A stretch of 64,000 nt of DNA. Source: Branchinecta lynchi. Lineage: Eukaryota > Arthropoda > Branchiopoda > Anostraca > Branchinectidae. Under the pieces are notes generated by a model. It did not search any database, was not told the DNA's origin, and saw only the letters and a list, made by a program, of their open reading frames with translations. The stretch lies in assembly GCA_023053575.1 (NCBI GenBank), contig JAKZAP010000013.1, positions 18,943,689 through 19,007,688 on the forward strand, written 5' to 3'. Below, piece after piece: positions 1-10,700 of the stretch (its first letter is position 1; the number at the start of each line of letters is the position of its first letter). Both the position numbers and the translations under genes were made by a program.

Positions 1-2335
1 ATTGTGGTGCTCCTGATTCATAGAAAAATAATCATGGAAATAATCAGGGCATATATGGTTCATGCTTTGAAACACAAAAATTGATGCCTGGTAATCACGA
101 ATCTGACCAACATTCAGAACATTACACCGGGAACAGCTGGCAATGGTTTTGGATTCAACCTCCTTTTTTATGTCCGCAACCAAACGAATGCTTTTATTTT
201 GCAAAATCTGGATCCTTTTATAATTAGAAAAAAAAATTGCTAGCCCAATGAACACAACCGTAATCAATGTAAGGGTGAACAAGGGAAAAATAAATAATTT
301 TTAAAATCTGAAATGGAAATGTTTTTCTTACCCGTCTTAGAATTCCTAGCCCCCTAGCCATTTTTGCACCAATAATACTACAATGCTTTTTCCAACTAAT
401 ATTATTATCTAAATAAAACCCCAAATATCTCATTTCAAAAACTTGTTTAATGGGTAAATCTCCGAAAAAAATGTTATTGTTATCACTGAGTAACCTACCT
501 GTTCGACTAAAAATAATGTAATTTGTTTTAGATGCGTAAACTGCTAGGGAACTACCAACTGTAAAACTACGTAAACGTTCAAGTGCTAAGTTTGCCTTAT
601 GTACAACCTCCACCAAACAACTACCAATTATTGTTATGGCAGTGTCGTCCGCGAAAGAGGTCAGCGGCTCAGCGCCTCCTCACCGACATGTGATGCCAGC
701 GAATTAACATAAACGAGATATAGCAGAGGTCCGAGCACGGAACCTTGAGGCACTCCGCACTTTACATCGAACTCGCTGCTCAGGATATCCGATAAAGCAA
801 CTTTAAGACTTCGGCCATGCAGGTACGATGAAAACCACTGTACACAAATACTACCTAGCCCAAGCCCGCTTAGTCTACTTAGAAGGGTATTAAATTCAAC
901 AGTATCAAAAGCCTTACGGAAGTCTACAAAAACAGTTAGAGGGACCAGGTTTTTTTCAAGAGCTTTATCAACAAAGCTTAAAAGATGGTGTACTGCATGG
1001 CTAGTGGAATGTTTACTTCTGAAACCAAATTGGCCATACAGTATTTTCTTCGAATCCAGATAATTATACAATCTCCTATAAATAACTTTTTCGTAAATTT
1101 TACTAAATAAAGGTAAAATCGAAATTGGTCGCCAATTACAGGGGTCCGAGGGATCCCCACCTTTATGTAACGGTATGATTTTTGACTGTTTTAGTTTAGA
1201 CGGGAAATGGCCTTTTATTGACAGATTTATTAAATACACTAATACCGGCAAAAGGTACACCGAAACAATTTTAAAAGCCTTAAGGTTCAGTCCATCTATA
1301 CCAGACGAATTTGATTTAAGACCACTAACAATTTTATCAACTTCTTCAACAGTACACGGCTCAAACTCAAAACCATTCTGCATACTCGAAGGATCAATGT
1401 TAAAAGTGTTATCACCACCACCTCCAGACACATCTTTCTGTATATCATTACCAATCTTCGAAAAATAATCACCCATATGATTTGCTATTTCCAGTTTATC
1501 ATCAATTATTCTGTCGTTAATTTTTAGTTCGGTGATGCTTCTATCTTTTTTATCACATCCAATTACTTCACGGACAATCCCCCACGTATCTTTTATATTA
1601 CCTTGCTTACTTTTTAAACGGTTTAAATAATAATCATTCTTTGCATTTCTTCTTGTTTTATTTACATGATTTCTTAACTCTTTGAAATCATTTAAAGCAA
1701 CTTCAGACGGGTTCTCTAGATATTGGCAATACAACTTATTTCTTTGACTTATTAAACTCAGAATTTCATCATTAATCCATGGCTTTCTCGGTTTAGATTT
1801 CTTATAATTAATTTCCTTAATAGGGCAATTTTTTTCAAATACAGGGTAAAGGATATCTGAGAAAATATTGAAAGCTTTTGAAGCATCGTCCTTTTCATTG
1901 TAAACCACCTCCCAGTCCAACGAACTAACTTCGTTTTTGAATTTAGCCAGATTTACTTCTTTCATGTCCCGCCTAATAATTTTATTTATTCTTTTATTTA
2001 TACAATTTGACAACTTCTGTAACGAACAAAGAAGTGGTAAATGGTCCGATCCAGAGGAGGTTAATACGTCACACGTGCTATCCTCCACCAAACCTTCACT
2101 AACGAATATATTATCAATCAAAGTTGCAGAATGCTCAGTTATTCGGGATGGAATAGAATTTAACGGGAAAGCACCAAGTGAAAGCATGAGGCTAAGGAAA
2201 TCCAAATTGTTGGCTTGAAGATCTAATAAGTCAAAATTAAAGTCTCCCATGATTACTGTCTTATCAAAACTTTGAATAATTTTTGAACTTAAAATTTCCA
2301 ATTCTTTCCAAAAATTTCCAATTTCCAAGACATCC
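1..2335 (-). pseudogene. Non-LTR retrotransposon ORF2 (endonuclease plus RT), frameshifted, runs off left edge
   Basis: Read on the minus strand, a 555-codon frame (2328 to 661) starts inside an AP-endonuclease domain (GDFN at residues 28-31, SDH at 94-96). It continues into reverse transcriptase with WRPISILP, QFGFR-HST, VFVDFRKAFD (motif A) and GVPQGSVLGP (motif B). The frame breaks at about 655-665, exactly before the catalytic FADD motif, which is readable in the next frame (SFADDTAI). A second frame (616 to 224) carries the thumb region ending HPYIDYG. Another shift in the A/T run near 228-240 lets the C-terminal domain (LQNKSIRLV, then VLNVGQIRDYQ) read on to base 1. The order EN-RT without visible RNase H suggests the CR1/Jockey group; that placement is inference. 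It is 5'-truncated near 2335 and dead as written. It lies downstream of the last visible WDR70 exon, in the same orientation. Confidence 0.9.
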
Positions 2336-2554
2336 GACTTTATGCCGAGCTCTCAACCAAGAGTCCCTCAAATGGCTGGAAACTGCGGCAGGCAGGGGCG
2401 TCACTATGGGGGGGGGGGGGGGGGGGGGGCTCCCCCCCCCCCTAAAGGTCCTGAGAAAGTACTTTCGTCGGGCGAAGCCCGGCGAAAGTTCAGTTGCTTG
2501 TCGGCGCGAAGCGCCGGCAAACACAGAAAAAATAATATTTTGTATGCTTTTTAT

Positions 2555-3400
2555 CAGGCATCGGTCGATTCGTCGGCACATCGGGTGTTTTTATATGCAA
2601 GAAATAAGATCCTGCAAACGTTTGTCGGGCAAAACACTGAAGAAATCGAATTCTGCATGCTTTTGTCGTGCCTCGGTATTCTCGTCGGCACATCGGGTTC
2701 TTTTTATACAGAAGGAATCCAGAAGAAATAAAAACAAATTAAGTTTTTGTCGGGCGTCGGTCGACTCGTCGGCACATCGGGTTCTTTTTATACGCAAGAA
2801 ATGAAATCCTGCAAACATTTGTCAGGCAAAGCACTGGAGAAATCGAATTCTGCAGGCTTTTGTCGTGCCTCGGTTCGTCGGCACATCGGGTTCTTTTTAT
2901 ACATAAGAAATCCAGAAGAAATATTTTTGTATGCTTTTGTCGGGCGTCGGTCGACTCGTCGGCATATCGGGTTCTACTTTTACATAAGAAATCAAATTTT
3001 GCAAACTTTGTAGGGCGCACCCAGGAAGTTTAAGTTTCATTGGCACAAGGGGTTATTTTTACACGTATGAATCAAGTTCTGTACAGTCTAGTCGAGCAAA
3101 ACACAGAACAAATCAAATGCTCGATGGTTTTGTCGGCCATCGGTATTCTCGTCGGCACATCGGTTCTTTAAAAAAAAAAATCAAATTCTGTAACTTTTTA
3201 TCGGGCGCATGCCGTAAGTTCAAGTCTCGTCGGTACATCGGCTTCTATATACGCGTAAAAAATAAAGTTCTTTACAATCTTGTCGGGCAAAATACAGAAG
3301 AAATCGAATTCTGAATGCTTTTGTCGGGCGTCGGTGTTCTTGTCCGCACACTGGGTCTTTTATACGTAAGAAATCAAATTCTGCAAACATTTGTCGGTCG
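2555..3400. repeat. Higher-order tandem array inside hAT element (about 190-bp unit of two half-units)
   Basis: The motif CGTCGGCACATCGGG recurs at about 2571, 2683, 2767, 2876, 2957, 3150, 3228 and (degenerate) 3341. Spacings alternate near 110 and 82 bases, which sums to about 190-196, so the true unit is a dimer; one half-unit is missing or decayed between 2957 and 3150. Each unit also carries AAGAAATC-AATTCTGCA and TTTGTCGGGC. Open frames across this array are repeats, not genes. Confidence 0.85.
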
Positions 3401-3404
3401 CAGA

Positions 3405-4225
3405 TTTTTCCGGAAAAATACAGATTAAAAACAAATTCGCCGGCGTTGCTTAGTTCAATTTGTTCTGGGTGCAGTCGTTGGAAGCTTCGCTTCTTAGCAA
3501 AAGTTGAAACGAAAAGCCGAATATGTGAAATTAAATATGTGTATTTACATCAAAGGAACAATGTCAACTGATGCATTACAGTAAGTTTTACATGAAATTT
3601 CGCATGCGGCGCGAAATTTGGAAGAATGGTGTATCATTTACTTTTCCTTTTAGGATAGACGTTCTTGGGGTTTGAAACACGTTAAAAGCCGGAAATTGTA
3701 TGGTACTATAGCTGAATTTTCCGCAAAAAAAACAGATTAAAAAAATTTCGACTGCGGCGCTTGGTTTAACTTGCCTTGGTACAGTCGTTGGAAGCTTCGC
3801 TTTCCAGCGAAAGCTAATATGAAAAGCCGAATAGGTGAACTTTAAAATACGAAATTATACCAAAGGAATAACCTCAATTGATGCGTTGTTATAGTTAGTC
3901 CACACAAAATTTCGCCTGGGGCGCATTTTGTAGTATTCTTTATTTAGAAGAACAGTGTTTCATTTAGCTTAACGTTTTAGGATTGAAATTCGCTGAAACA
4001 CGTTAAAAGCTAGAACTTGTATGGTAGGTATAGCTAAATTTTTCCGGAAAAAAGGCAGATTTAAAAAATTTCGCCTGCGGCTCTTAGTTTAACTTGTTCT
4101 TGGTACAGTCGTTCGAAGCTTCGCTTTTTAGCGAAGGCTAAAATGAAAAGCCAAATATGAGAACTTAAAATACAAAATTACATCAAAGGAATAATCTCAA
4201 CTGATGCATTGCAGTTAGTTTTACC
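3405..4225. repeat. Second tandem array inside hAT element (about 315 bp, three copies)
   Basis: CAGTCGTTGGAAGCTTCGCTT or a close variant occurs at 3472, 3782 and 4106 (spacing 310 and 324). Each is preceded by TTTTCCGG-AAAA-CAGATT and followed by a GAAAAGCC-AATA block and a long A/T-rich tail. Copies are diverged by point changes and short indels. Confidence 0.8.
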
Positions 4226-4375
4226 CCGATTCTATTCTGTGCTGGCGGTAAATGTACGCCGTTGCCGTGAAGCGGCAACGGCGTGTTTTGTCGGCACATT
4301 TTTTTAGTCCGTCGGCACAAACCGGACGTCCCCCCCCCCCAAAGGTAAAAGGCTAGTGACGCCCCTGGCGGCAGG

Positions 4376-5514
4376 AACTGTTTTCATTACCTATTTCTTT
4401 ACCAGCTGAAAATTTATTCTTCTTAACGTTTAACTGAGAAGGGCTGGGACAGGAAAAATCCAGTTACCCATCACTTATTTACGAGAGAATTTCCAGCGTC
4501 ATAGTAGAATTTACGTTGTGGGGACGACCGCAAATATTCTGAACGTCATAACTAGAGCAGATAGTGGAAATAAAAAAATCCCTTAGCAGAATGCAAATTA
4601 GTCAGTGTATTCAATTAAAGACACAAAAATAAGTTGGCTTTTCAGTTAAACTTTAACGGTACACAAAACAAAAACAAATTCACCTATACGTAGCCTAGAC
4701 TAAAATATCAGAATTCCGTCTTAAAGGTAACAAGAAGTAACATGTGCAACACAGACAAAAAGTAATAAAACAAGTCTATAACGGACAACTACTATTCACC
4801 ACTTCAACCCTCTTCAAATCAACTTTACTTCCTCAGATATCCCCCCCTCAACTCCCCCAATAATATCTCCTTCCCAATTCCCAAGCACCCTTACCTCCAC
4901 TTCAAAATAATTCAAGGAAATTAAATCCCCAAAACTATTTTTTAAAACTTATTATTAAACAACAAAAGATTATCAGACAGACTCGTCAAACTACAAAACA
5001 AGTGCGCAAGCGGTCAGACATGGATTGTAAAAGTAAAATGTTTAGCACATTTAATACACAGACAACTTTAGAACCAAGCCATTTCTCATCCCCAATAACC
5101 AAACAAGGACTGAAATAAACCTAATCTGTAATCATCCCACTTTAAAAGCTTTAAATGGAAACAAACCACCAATATAAATCCAAAGAAATGTTGAAGGTCT
5201 TGCACGAATAGCATTAGTTCGAACACTGAATGGTCTGCCTTTGGGTCTGCCAGCCAGTCCACCCTTTAAACCTCTTCTTGAATAGCAAAGTAATAACAAG
5301 TGCAATAAACCAAATCATAGCAGCCTATTGCCCCCTTTGTCACAATTCATTAAATATCATCGATCATATGACAAAGCAGTCAAGTTTCCAACAGTTCATT
5401 AAAGATCAAAGTACGTCGCGTCGTCTTATTTGTTGCTGTTACAGCAAAGCCCTATCAATAGGTACATATCCCCAAATATACAAGAGTTGGACTTGAGACC
5501 TGTCATTGACGAAC
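4376..5514. other. No gene seen; contains a dispersed repeat at about 4540-4665
   Basis: The block ending AAGTTGGCTTTTCAGTTAAACTTTAA (about 4631-4656) reappears at about 15740-15806 and, diverged, at about 56570-56665. In all three it is preceded by a GTGTATTCAAAT-like stretch and an AAAAATCCCTT motif, so it is a dispersed repeat. The rest is A/T-rich sequence in which I see no exon, RNA or element. Confidence 0.5.
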
Positions 5515-6130
5515 TTACTCATGGGAAATCTGGGCCCAGTTGAACATGAACGGGAGGGGGGTGGGGCATCAAAATGCGCATTTACACTTTTTTCTCAAGT
5601 ATACCAGCTTGAGTAAGTCACGGGTCAAACACTTTTTTCATGGGCAATTTGGGCCCACTTGCCCATGAACGGGGAGGGTGGGGGCGGTTCAATTTTCCCA
5701 ACCCCTATGGTCCAAAAGCACAAAGGAATTTCACCGCCTTATCTCCAGTTAATGTCAAGTTAAAAACATTAAAAATTGGGCAATCTGGGCCCAACTGTCC
5801 CTGAACCAGGTGGGCGTGGGGTCTGGGACCTGCAAAAAGTAAAAAGAGACCCCAATGCTCACAATCCTACCAAGTTTCAACTTGATACCTGTTGATTTCT
5901 GTCACGGGTAACGAACTTTACTCCTGGGCAATCTGGGCCCAGTTGCCCTTGAATGGGGGAGGTGCAACTTTAAAAGCAATTTCCCAGCCCTAGGGTCTAC
6001 ACGTCCAAGAAATTCAATCTTCCTAAGTCCAGTTCTTGCCAAGTTATGAATATTATTCACTGGGCAATCTGGGGCCATTTGCCCCTGAACCGGCTGGGTG
6101 TGGGGGCTGGGATCCCCAAAAGGCACAACT
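5515..6130. repeat. Degenerate minisatellite, about 120-150 bp unit, five copies
   Basis: TGGGCAATCTGGGCCCAGTTGCC (variants) followed by a TGAAC-GGG-GGG block begins at about 5522, 5641, 5777, 5925 and 6061. Spacing is 119-148. Between the cores lie sequences reading like CAAGTT-GA-CTTGATACCT. The array ends where the retrotransposon tail at 6174 begins. Confidence 0.75.
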
Positions 6131-6173
6131 AGACCCCAATACCCACAAGTGTACGAAGTTTGAACTTGATATG

Positions 6174-7425
6174 AATGAATGAATGATTTATTTGCACATT
6201 AAAGCCATCCGGCCATCATGCAACAAAACGAAACAAAAAGTAAACAATCTTACATGCGCATATACACACTAACACACTCTTAATATTTTTAATTTACACT
6301 GAATACTTTCTTAGCACTAAAAACACAATTTCCCCATCAGAAGAAATCTTTCCGGTGTTTAAAAGCTAACCTGAGGAACTTCCCAATAATTCTTATTTCT
6401 TTAAAATCTTTACTCCCCATCATTTTAATAATCCATTTCTTATCAGTTCCCCCCACCCCGAAAATCTCCTCCCTTAGCCCCCGTAACTCTCTACAATCAC
6501 AGAAAAGGTGGCATATATCCTCGTTCATTTCTCCACACATAGGACAGAAGTAGTAAGGACCAGATCTTTCCTCTTTTTTCCCCATATACTTTCTTCTTGC
6601 ACCGAGCGGCAAACCATCAGCCCTCATACTTATTAACAAACCCAACTCCTCCCTACTTAACCCTACTTTAAAATATATTTCCTCACCCCACGTCTCTTTT
6701 GCCACAGCGTACAGCCTCAGAGATTCTGACTTACTCACCTCGCATAACCACGTCTGTATTTCCTGGTCTTGGAGTGTCTGTCTAACCACTCTAGTCACAC
6801 TTCCTAACTCCCATCCTGGACCTTCCCCTTCATTCCACAAATTACTTAAACCTGTATTATCTAAAATACACTTAATCTGGTGTGCCCACGACTGCTTCCT
6901 TCCATCACACAATGATTCTAGGTATGCCTCCTTTAGTAGTCTTGAATGGGGCATAATCAAAATCCTTTCCCAAAAATTTACCATACTCACTAGCATCCTA
7001 CTCCTTAGTGATAATAGACCTAAATCACCCTTTACCACTAGACCATTAATTCCATTATTTACACCTAGAATCCTTTTAAAGTAATTTAATTGCAACTTAT
7101 CCAATTTCCCAACTACTGCATATCCCCATATCTCTGCTCCGTAATGGATTATCGACACTACTTTCGACAAAAATACTTCTTTAACCATTTTTAGTTTACT
7201 ACTATTTCTCAATCTACTGGCATGCAACATACTTACGCACCTTTTACCTTTCGTGACACAATATTCTATATGCTTACTTGCTCCTCCGCGTGCACCCATC
7301 TTACATCCCAAATACATCCATTCTTCCTTTACTGCGATTCGTCTTCCCTTAAACACAAATTCTGGGTTCTCCGATGTTTTACCTCCCTTTCTAAATATCA
7401 TTACTACTGTCTTATCTACGAGTTA
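6174..7425 (-). pseudogene. 5'-truncated non-LTR retrotransposon (RT thumb plus C-terminal domain) with (GAAT)n tail
   Basis: A 354-codon minus-strand frame (7401 to 6337) opens a few codons downstream of where the RT active site would be (KTVVMIFRKGG, the segment after YADD in this group). It continues through WMYLGCKMG, SKVVSIIHYGAEIWGY and LDKLQLNYFKRILGV, then reaches a Cys-Cys-His-Cys cluster (CPMCGEMNEDICHLFCDC, near residue 290). Past the stop the element ends in AATAAAT followed by a short CATT/GAAT microsatellite (about 6173-6190), as in CR1/L2-like 3' ends. Everything 5' of about 7425 is missing, the usual product of incomplete target-primed reverse transcription. It sits just past WDR70 exon 5, in the same orientation. 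Clade is inferred. Confidence 0.85.
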
Positions 7426-7538
7426 TGAGCTCCACAAAATATGGTGAAAACCGAAAACCGAAAGCTGAAAGCTGCTACAGCGCTCGCAATAGTGGATTGT
7501 TCCAAGGAACACTCCACTAAAAACGGTACAGTACTTAC

Positions 7539-7719
7539 GAAATTCTTCCTGTGGTCCCACATATGGATGGACCCATCTTGGCAACCGCAGCCAACAAGGT
7601 TGCCATCTCGATTGTATGTGCATGTGGTTGGTGCAGCGCGTAAACCTCCTTGAGACCGGGCCTTGATAACGTTCTTCTGTCCCTTATCAGCCGATTCTAC
7701 TAGCCAGATACGACAGGTT
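7539..7719 (-). CDS. WDR70: WDR70 coding exon 5 (last exon in window)
   Basis: The acceptor ATTTCTTCTAG ends at 7720; the donor AATTTC|GTAAGTACTG follows 7539. With GG from exon 4 it reads GTCRIWLVESADKGQKNV, then TTCTYNRDGNLVGCGCQDGS and MWDHRKNF. It ends in phase 0. The next exon, expected to carry an SRGGD-KLWD-like motif, is not visible to the left; retrotransposons and repeats fill that space. Confidence 0.92.
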
Positions 7720-10700
7720 CTAGAAGAAATTCAACAGACTGAACGAATTTATTATCCATGGTGAGGATCAAATGAAACGAAGAAGAAAAATGCAAACGAC
7801 AAATCAAATACAAAATTTAAAAATATTAGATTGTTTCACAGCTCTTTTTTTTATTCCTTTTATTCCATATTCCATCTTGTTATCCTCTGTGTTACTGATA
7901 GGTAATAAATATTTCGTTCATTTTCATTTATTTTATCGGGAGTCATGAAACTCCCTTGAAATGAAGAAATGAATGAAGGATTTATGACGGACTGCCCAAG
8001 AGCATAAGTCAAGTAGAAAAGGAAAGTCGTAAGATTCTTAGCAGGTTTCGGTAAACAAAGGCCTGGCGTGGCTGTGATTAATTTCGAAAATGTTTAGTAG
8101 ACGCGTCAGGGACAACGCGTGACGCCAGCATAAGAAAAACTTGTTTCGACGGTCCAGGACAACTTTATGAAGAAATTGCCCGTATGGAAGAAGTTGGAAT
8201 GCTAGAAGTAGAACCGGGCACTGGTGAGGATTCACACTGTGTATGCACATACCTTAATCCACGGTTTGAAGATCCGGGTCAGATCCTGTTCGATGCGCCT
8301 AATCTAGCCCCCTCCAGCCCTCGTCGTTCTAATCCAGCCCCAGCCTCTGACCCAGCCTTGCAAGTGCCTACGAGGAGGTTGGCTCATGTTCCTTTTGGCA
8401 GATTTTGGCTACTTTGGGTGTGTTCCACCCTTCCATCAAACGTAACTATTAGTTACTATTTTCGTCCCAACCTCGTGAAAAGTTACTAGGCTGACCGTTC
8501 CAACCTTTTTAAATTAGTACCTATTTGCTTACCACGCTCGGGAGCGTATTAAGCGTTGTAACTTCCAATCTCTCTGACCTGATTGGTGCGATTAGCCCGT
8601 AGCACAATATTTTTTCGAAAAAAGACAAATGCGTTCCAGCCTTGACGCCAAAAACCCAGGATCCGTGACTTCACGCCTAGTAACTATGGTGGGTAGGGTG
8701 GAACAGGCTCCTTATGTTTGGGTTTTTCGCGCCCCATTTTTTCAAATATTTTGCGTCTAACTTCCGATCTGGAGAGCGAGGAGTCTGGAGAGTTGACAAG
8801 CGCCAACAAGAAAATCGCTGATTTCACAGAGAAAATTAACAAGTTTACGATGATCATGTCTAGTAAGAGTTGTACTTTATAGGATCTATCTTACCTACAA
8901 TAGTAAAGCAACCTACTTCCATATCACCCTTATATTTCTAAACCCGGAGACCCCAATTTCGTACGGTACATTCTAACACCCCTTAAGAAAACCACGCTGA
9001 TTTTTTCACTTGTCGTGTTTTGCTACCCTCGATGTGTATCTCACTGTCGACGTCGTCTGTGAGAAGTTTTTCCATCAGAAAAACCGGTTATGTAAATTGT
9101 TTCCCTGTTTTCGCTATAAGTCAACGGTATCAGAAAATGCTTAAAACAGCCAGAACGTGGGTTATTTGTTGACATCAGAGCCTAGTTTTAAGGTCAAGTG
9201 TATTTGTACTCACCCGTCGTTAGAACATGTGAGAAACTCCGATTTGTTCCTTGGGTGCCAAGCACCGGCAAACAATCCTGACGTGTGTCCTTTGGTCTTG
9301 GCCATATCGGTCAAATACTGATCGCCTTTCTTGCACTCAACGGTCTCGATCCCATCTCGGTCGTAGACTTTGGCCTGAGAGGTCACATTTTCTATAATGG
9401 CTATTTGGCCTCCCGATGAAAAATTTATCTCAGAACAGTGGTCTGAAGTTCTACGAAAAAGTAACATGCAGCACTAACTGATGCTACTACATGCGTTATA
9501 TGTCAAGGCTACCGTGTTACTGCACTCTACTACATGCTACTATTAGCAAGACTGGATGCTACTATAGCAAGACAGGATGCTACTGGATACTACTGCTTGA
9601 GATTGGCCCAGTCTGAGGCACAGTAAATGATACTCTTATGATAGTACTGATACATATCAATACATGCAATTTTTCTGTACAAATCATACAACTACGCAGG
9701 CTACATATTTTTCATCGGGCTTACTTCTGCATTGTTTAATATCAGTATAACCCCTACTATATACTTATTGATGGGCACAATTTCCTGCAATTAACATAAG
9801 ATTTTTGCGTTGCTATGAATTTATTTTTTAACCCCCTTTTCTCATTCACCCATGTGTGGCAACTACTCTTCCATTCTTAAGGACCCGCCGGATTTATTAT
9901 GCCAATTCAATCTACGTCCGTAATCGCTCTAACAATCTTAAACCCGGAGACCCGAATTCCACATGGTACTTCTAGCCACACCCCGACAACACACTGATTT
10001 TCACACTTTCGTGTTTCGCTGTTTTCGATACGTATCATGCTCCCGACGAATGTTTTCGAGAAGCTGCGTCGTCAGAAAAACTGGTTATGTACCTTTCAAC
10101 CTGACTTTGGCTGAAGGCTGGACAAAGCCTAAAAACAACCAAAGCTGTGTGTAGTATGTTAGAGGACATGTCGTACTTACTTACTTATTTATTATAATTC
10201 AGTAGAAGTCCCATCCATTCTTCTTCCCGAGATTCTTCACTTCATAAGTGTATCTATCTCCTCATTTAGCAATACACTGATTATCACGCGCGCCACGTTT
10301 GTTCTCCGTACGTGACGTATCATGTGCCCGATCACTGTTTCGGAGGAGCTATTCGACCGGTTACGCAAATGCTTTCAAGATGAAACAGCCGAAGCCGTGT
10401 GTAATTTTCTGTAAGCATAGCCTAGTTCAGAGCGAAGGAACTCTAAAGAGTTGTTGGCGCACGGAGTTACGGGAAAAGGCGGATCGTTAAAAAAATTGGA
10501 CCCTGGGTCCCCCGCCTTTTCCCGTAACTCCGTGCGCGGCCTGGGGCTCGGCCCCAGGCGCACCACTTGGTTTAGGGAGCTGCAGCAGCAGCAGCCGCAG
10601 CAGTCAGATTATTCCTTATCGCTAAAGTGAGGATATCAGTGCGTGGAGTTGGAGTCGTGCAAAGTTGCACGAACTTTGAAAAAGTGACACACAGTCAAAT

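Larger units (their letters stand above)
2393..4367. mobile_element. hAT-type non-autonomous element, 1975 bp, with perfect 8-bp TSD
   Basis: The termini are inverted: CAGGGGCGTCACTA at the left and TAGTGACGCCCCTG at the right. They are flanked by the identical 8-bp direct repeat GCGGCAGG (2385-2392 and 4368-4375), the size made by hAT transposases. Runs of G and C sit just inside both ends. No transposase frame is present. The interior is built of two repeat arrays (listed separately), so this is a repeat-filled passenger element. A truncated relative of its right end lies at 54463-54543. Confidence 0.9.

Noticed and set aside
2283..3314. Several overlapping frames on both strands between 2264 and 3314
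   Set aside because: They follow the tandem array inside the hAT element and repeat with its period.
9210..9467. Open frame including 9375-9467 as part of a WDR70 exon
   Set aside because: That upstream part would duplicate the blade strand supplied by exon 3 (12840-12909); the ACCTCTCAG acceptor at 9375 gives the correct phase and sequence.
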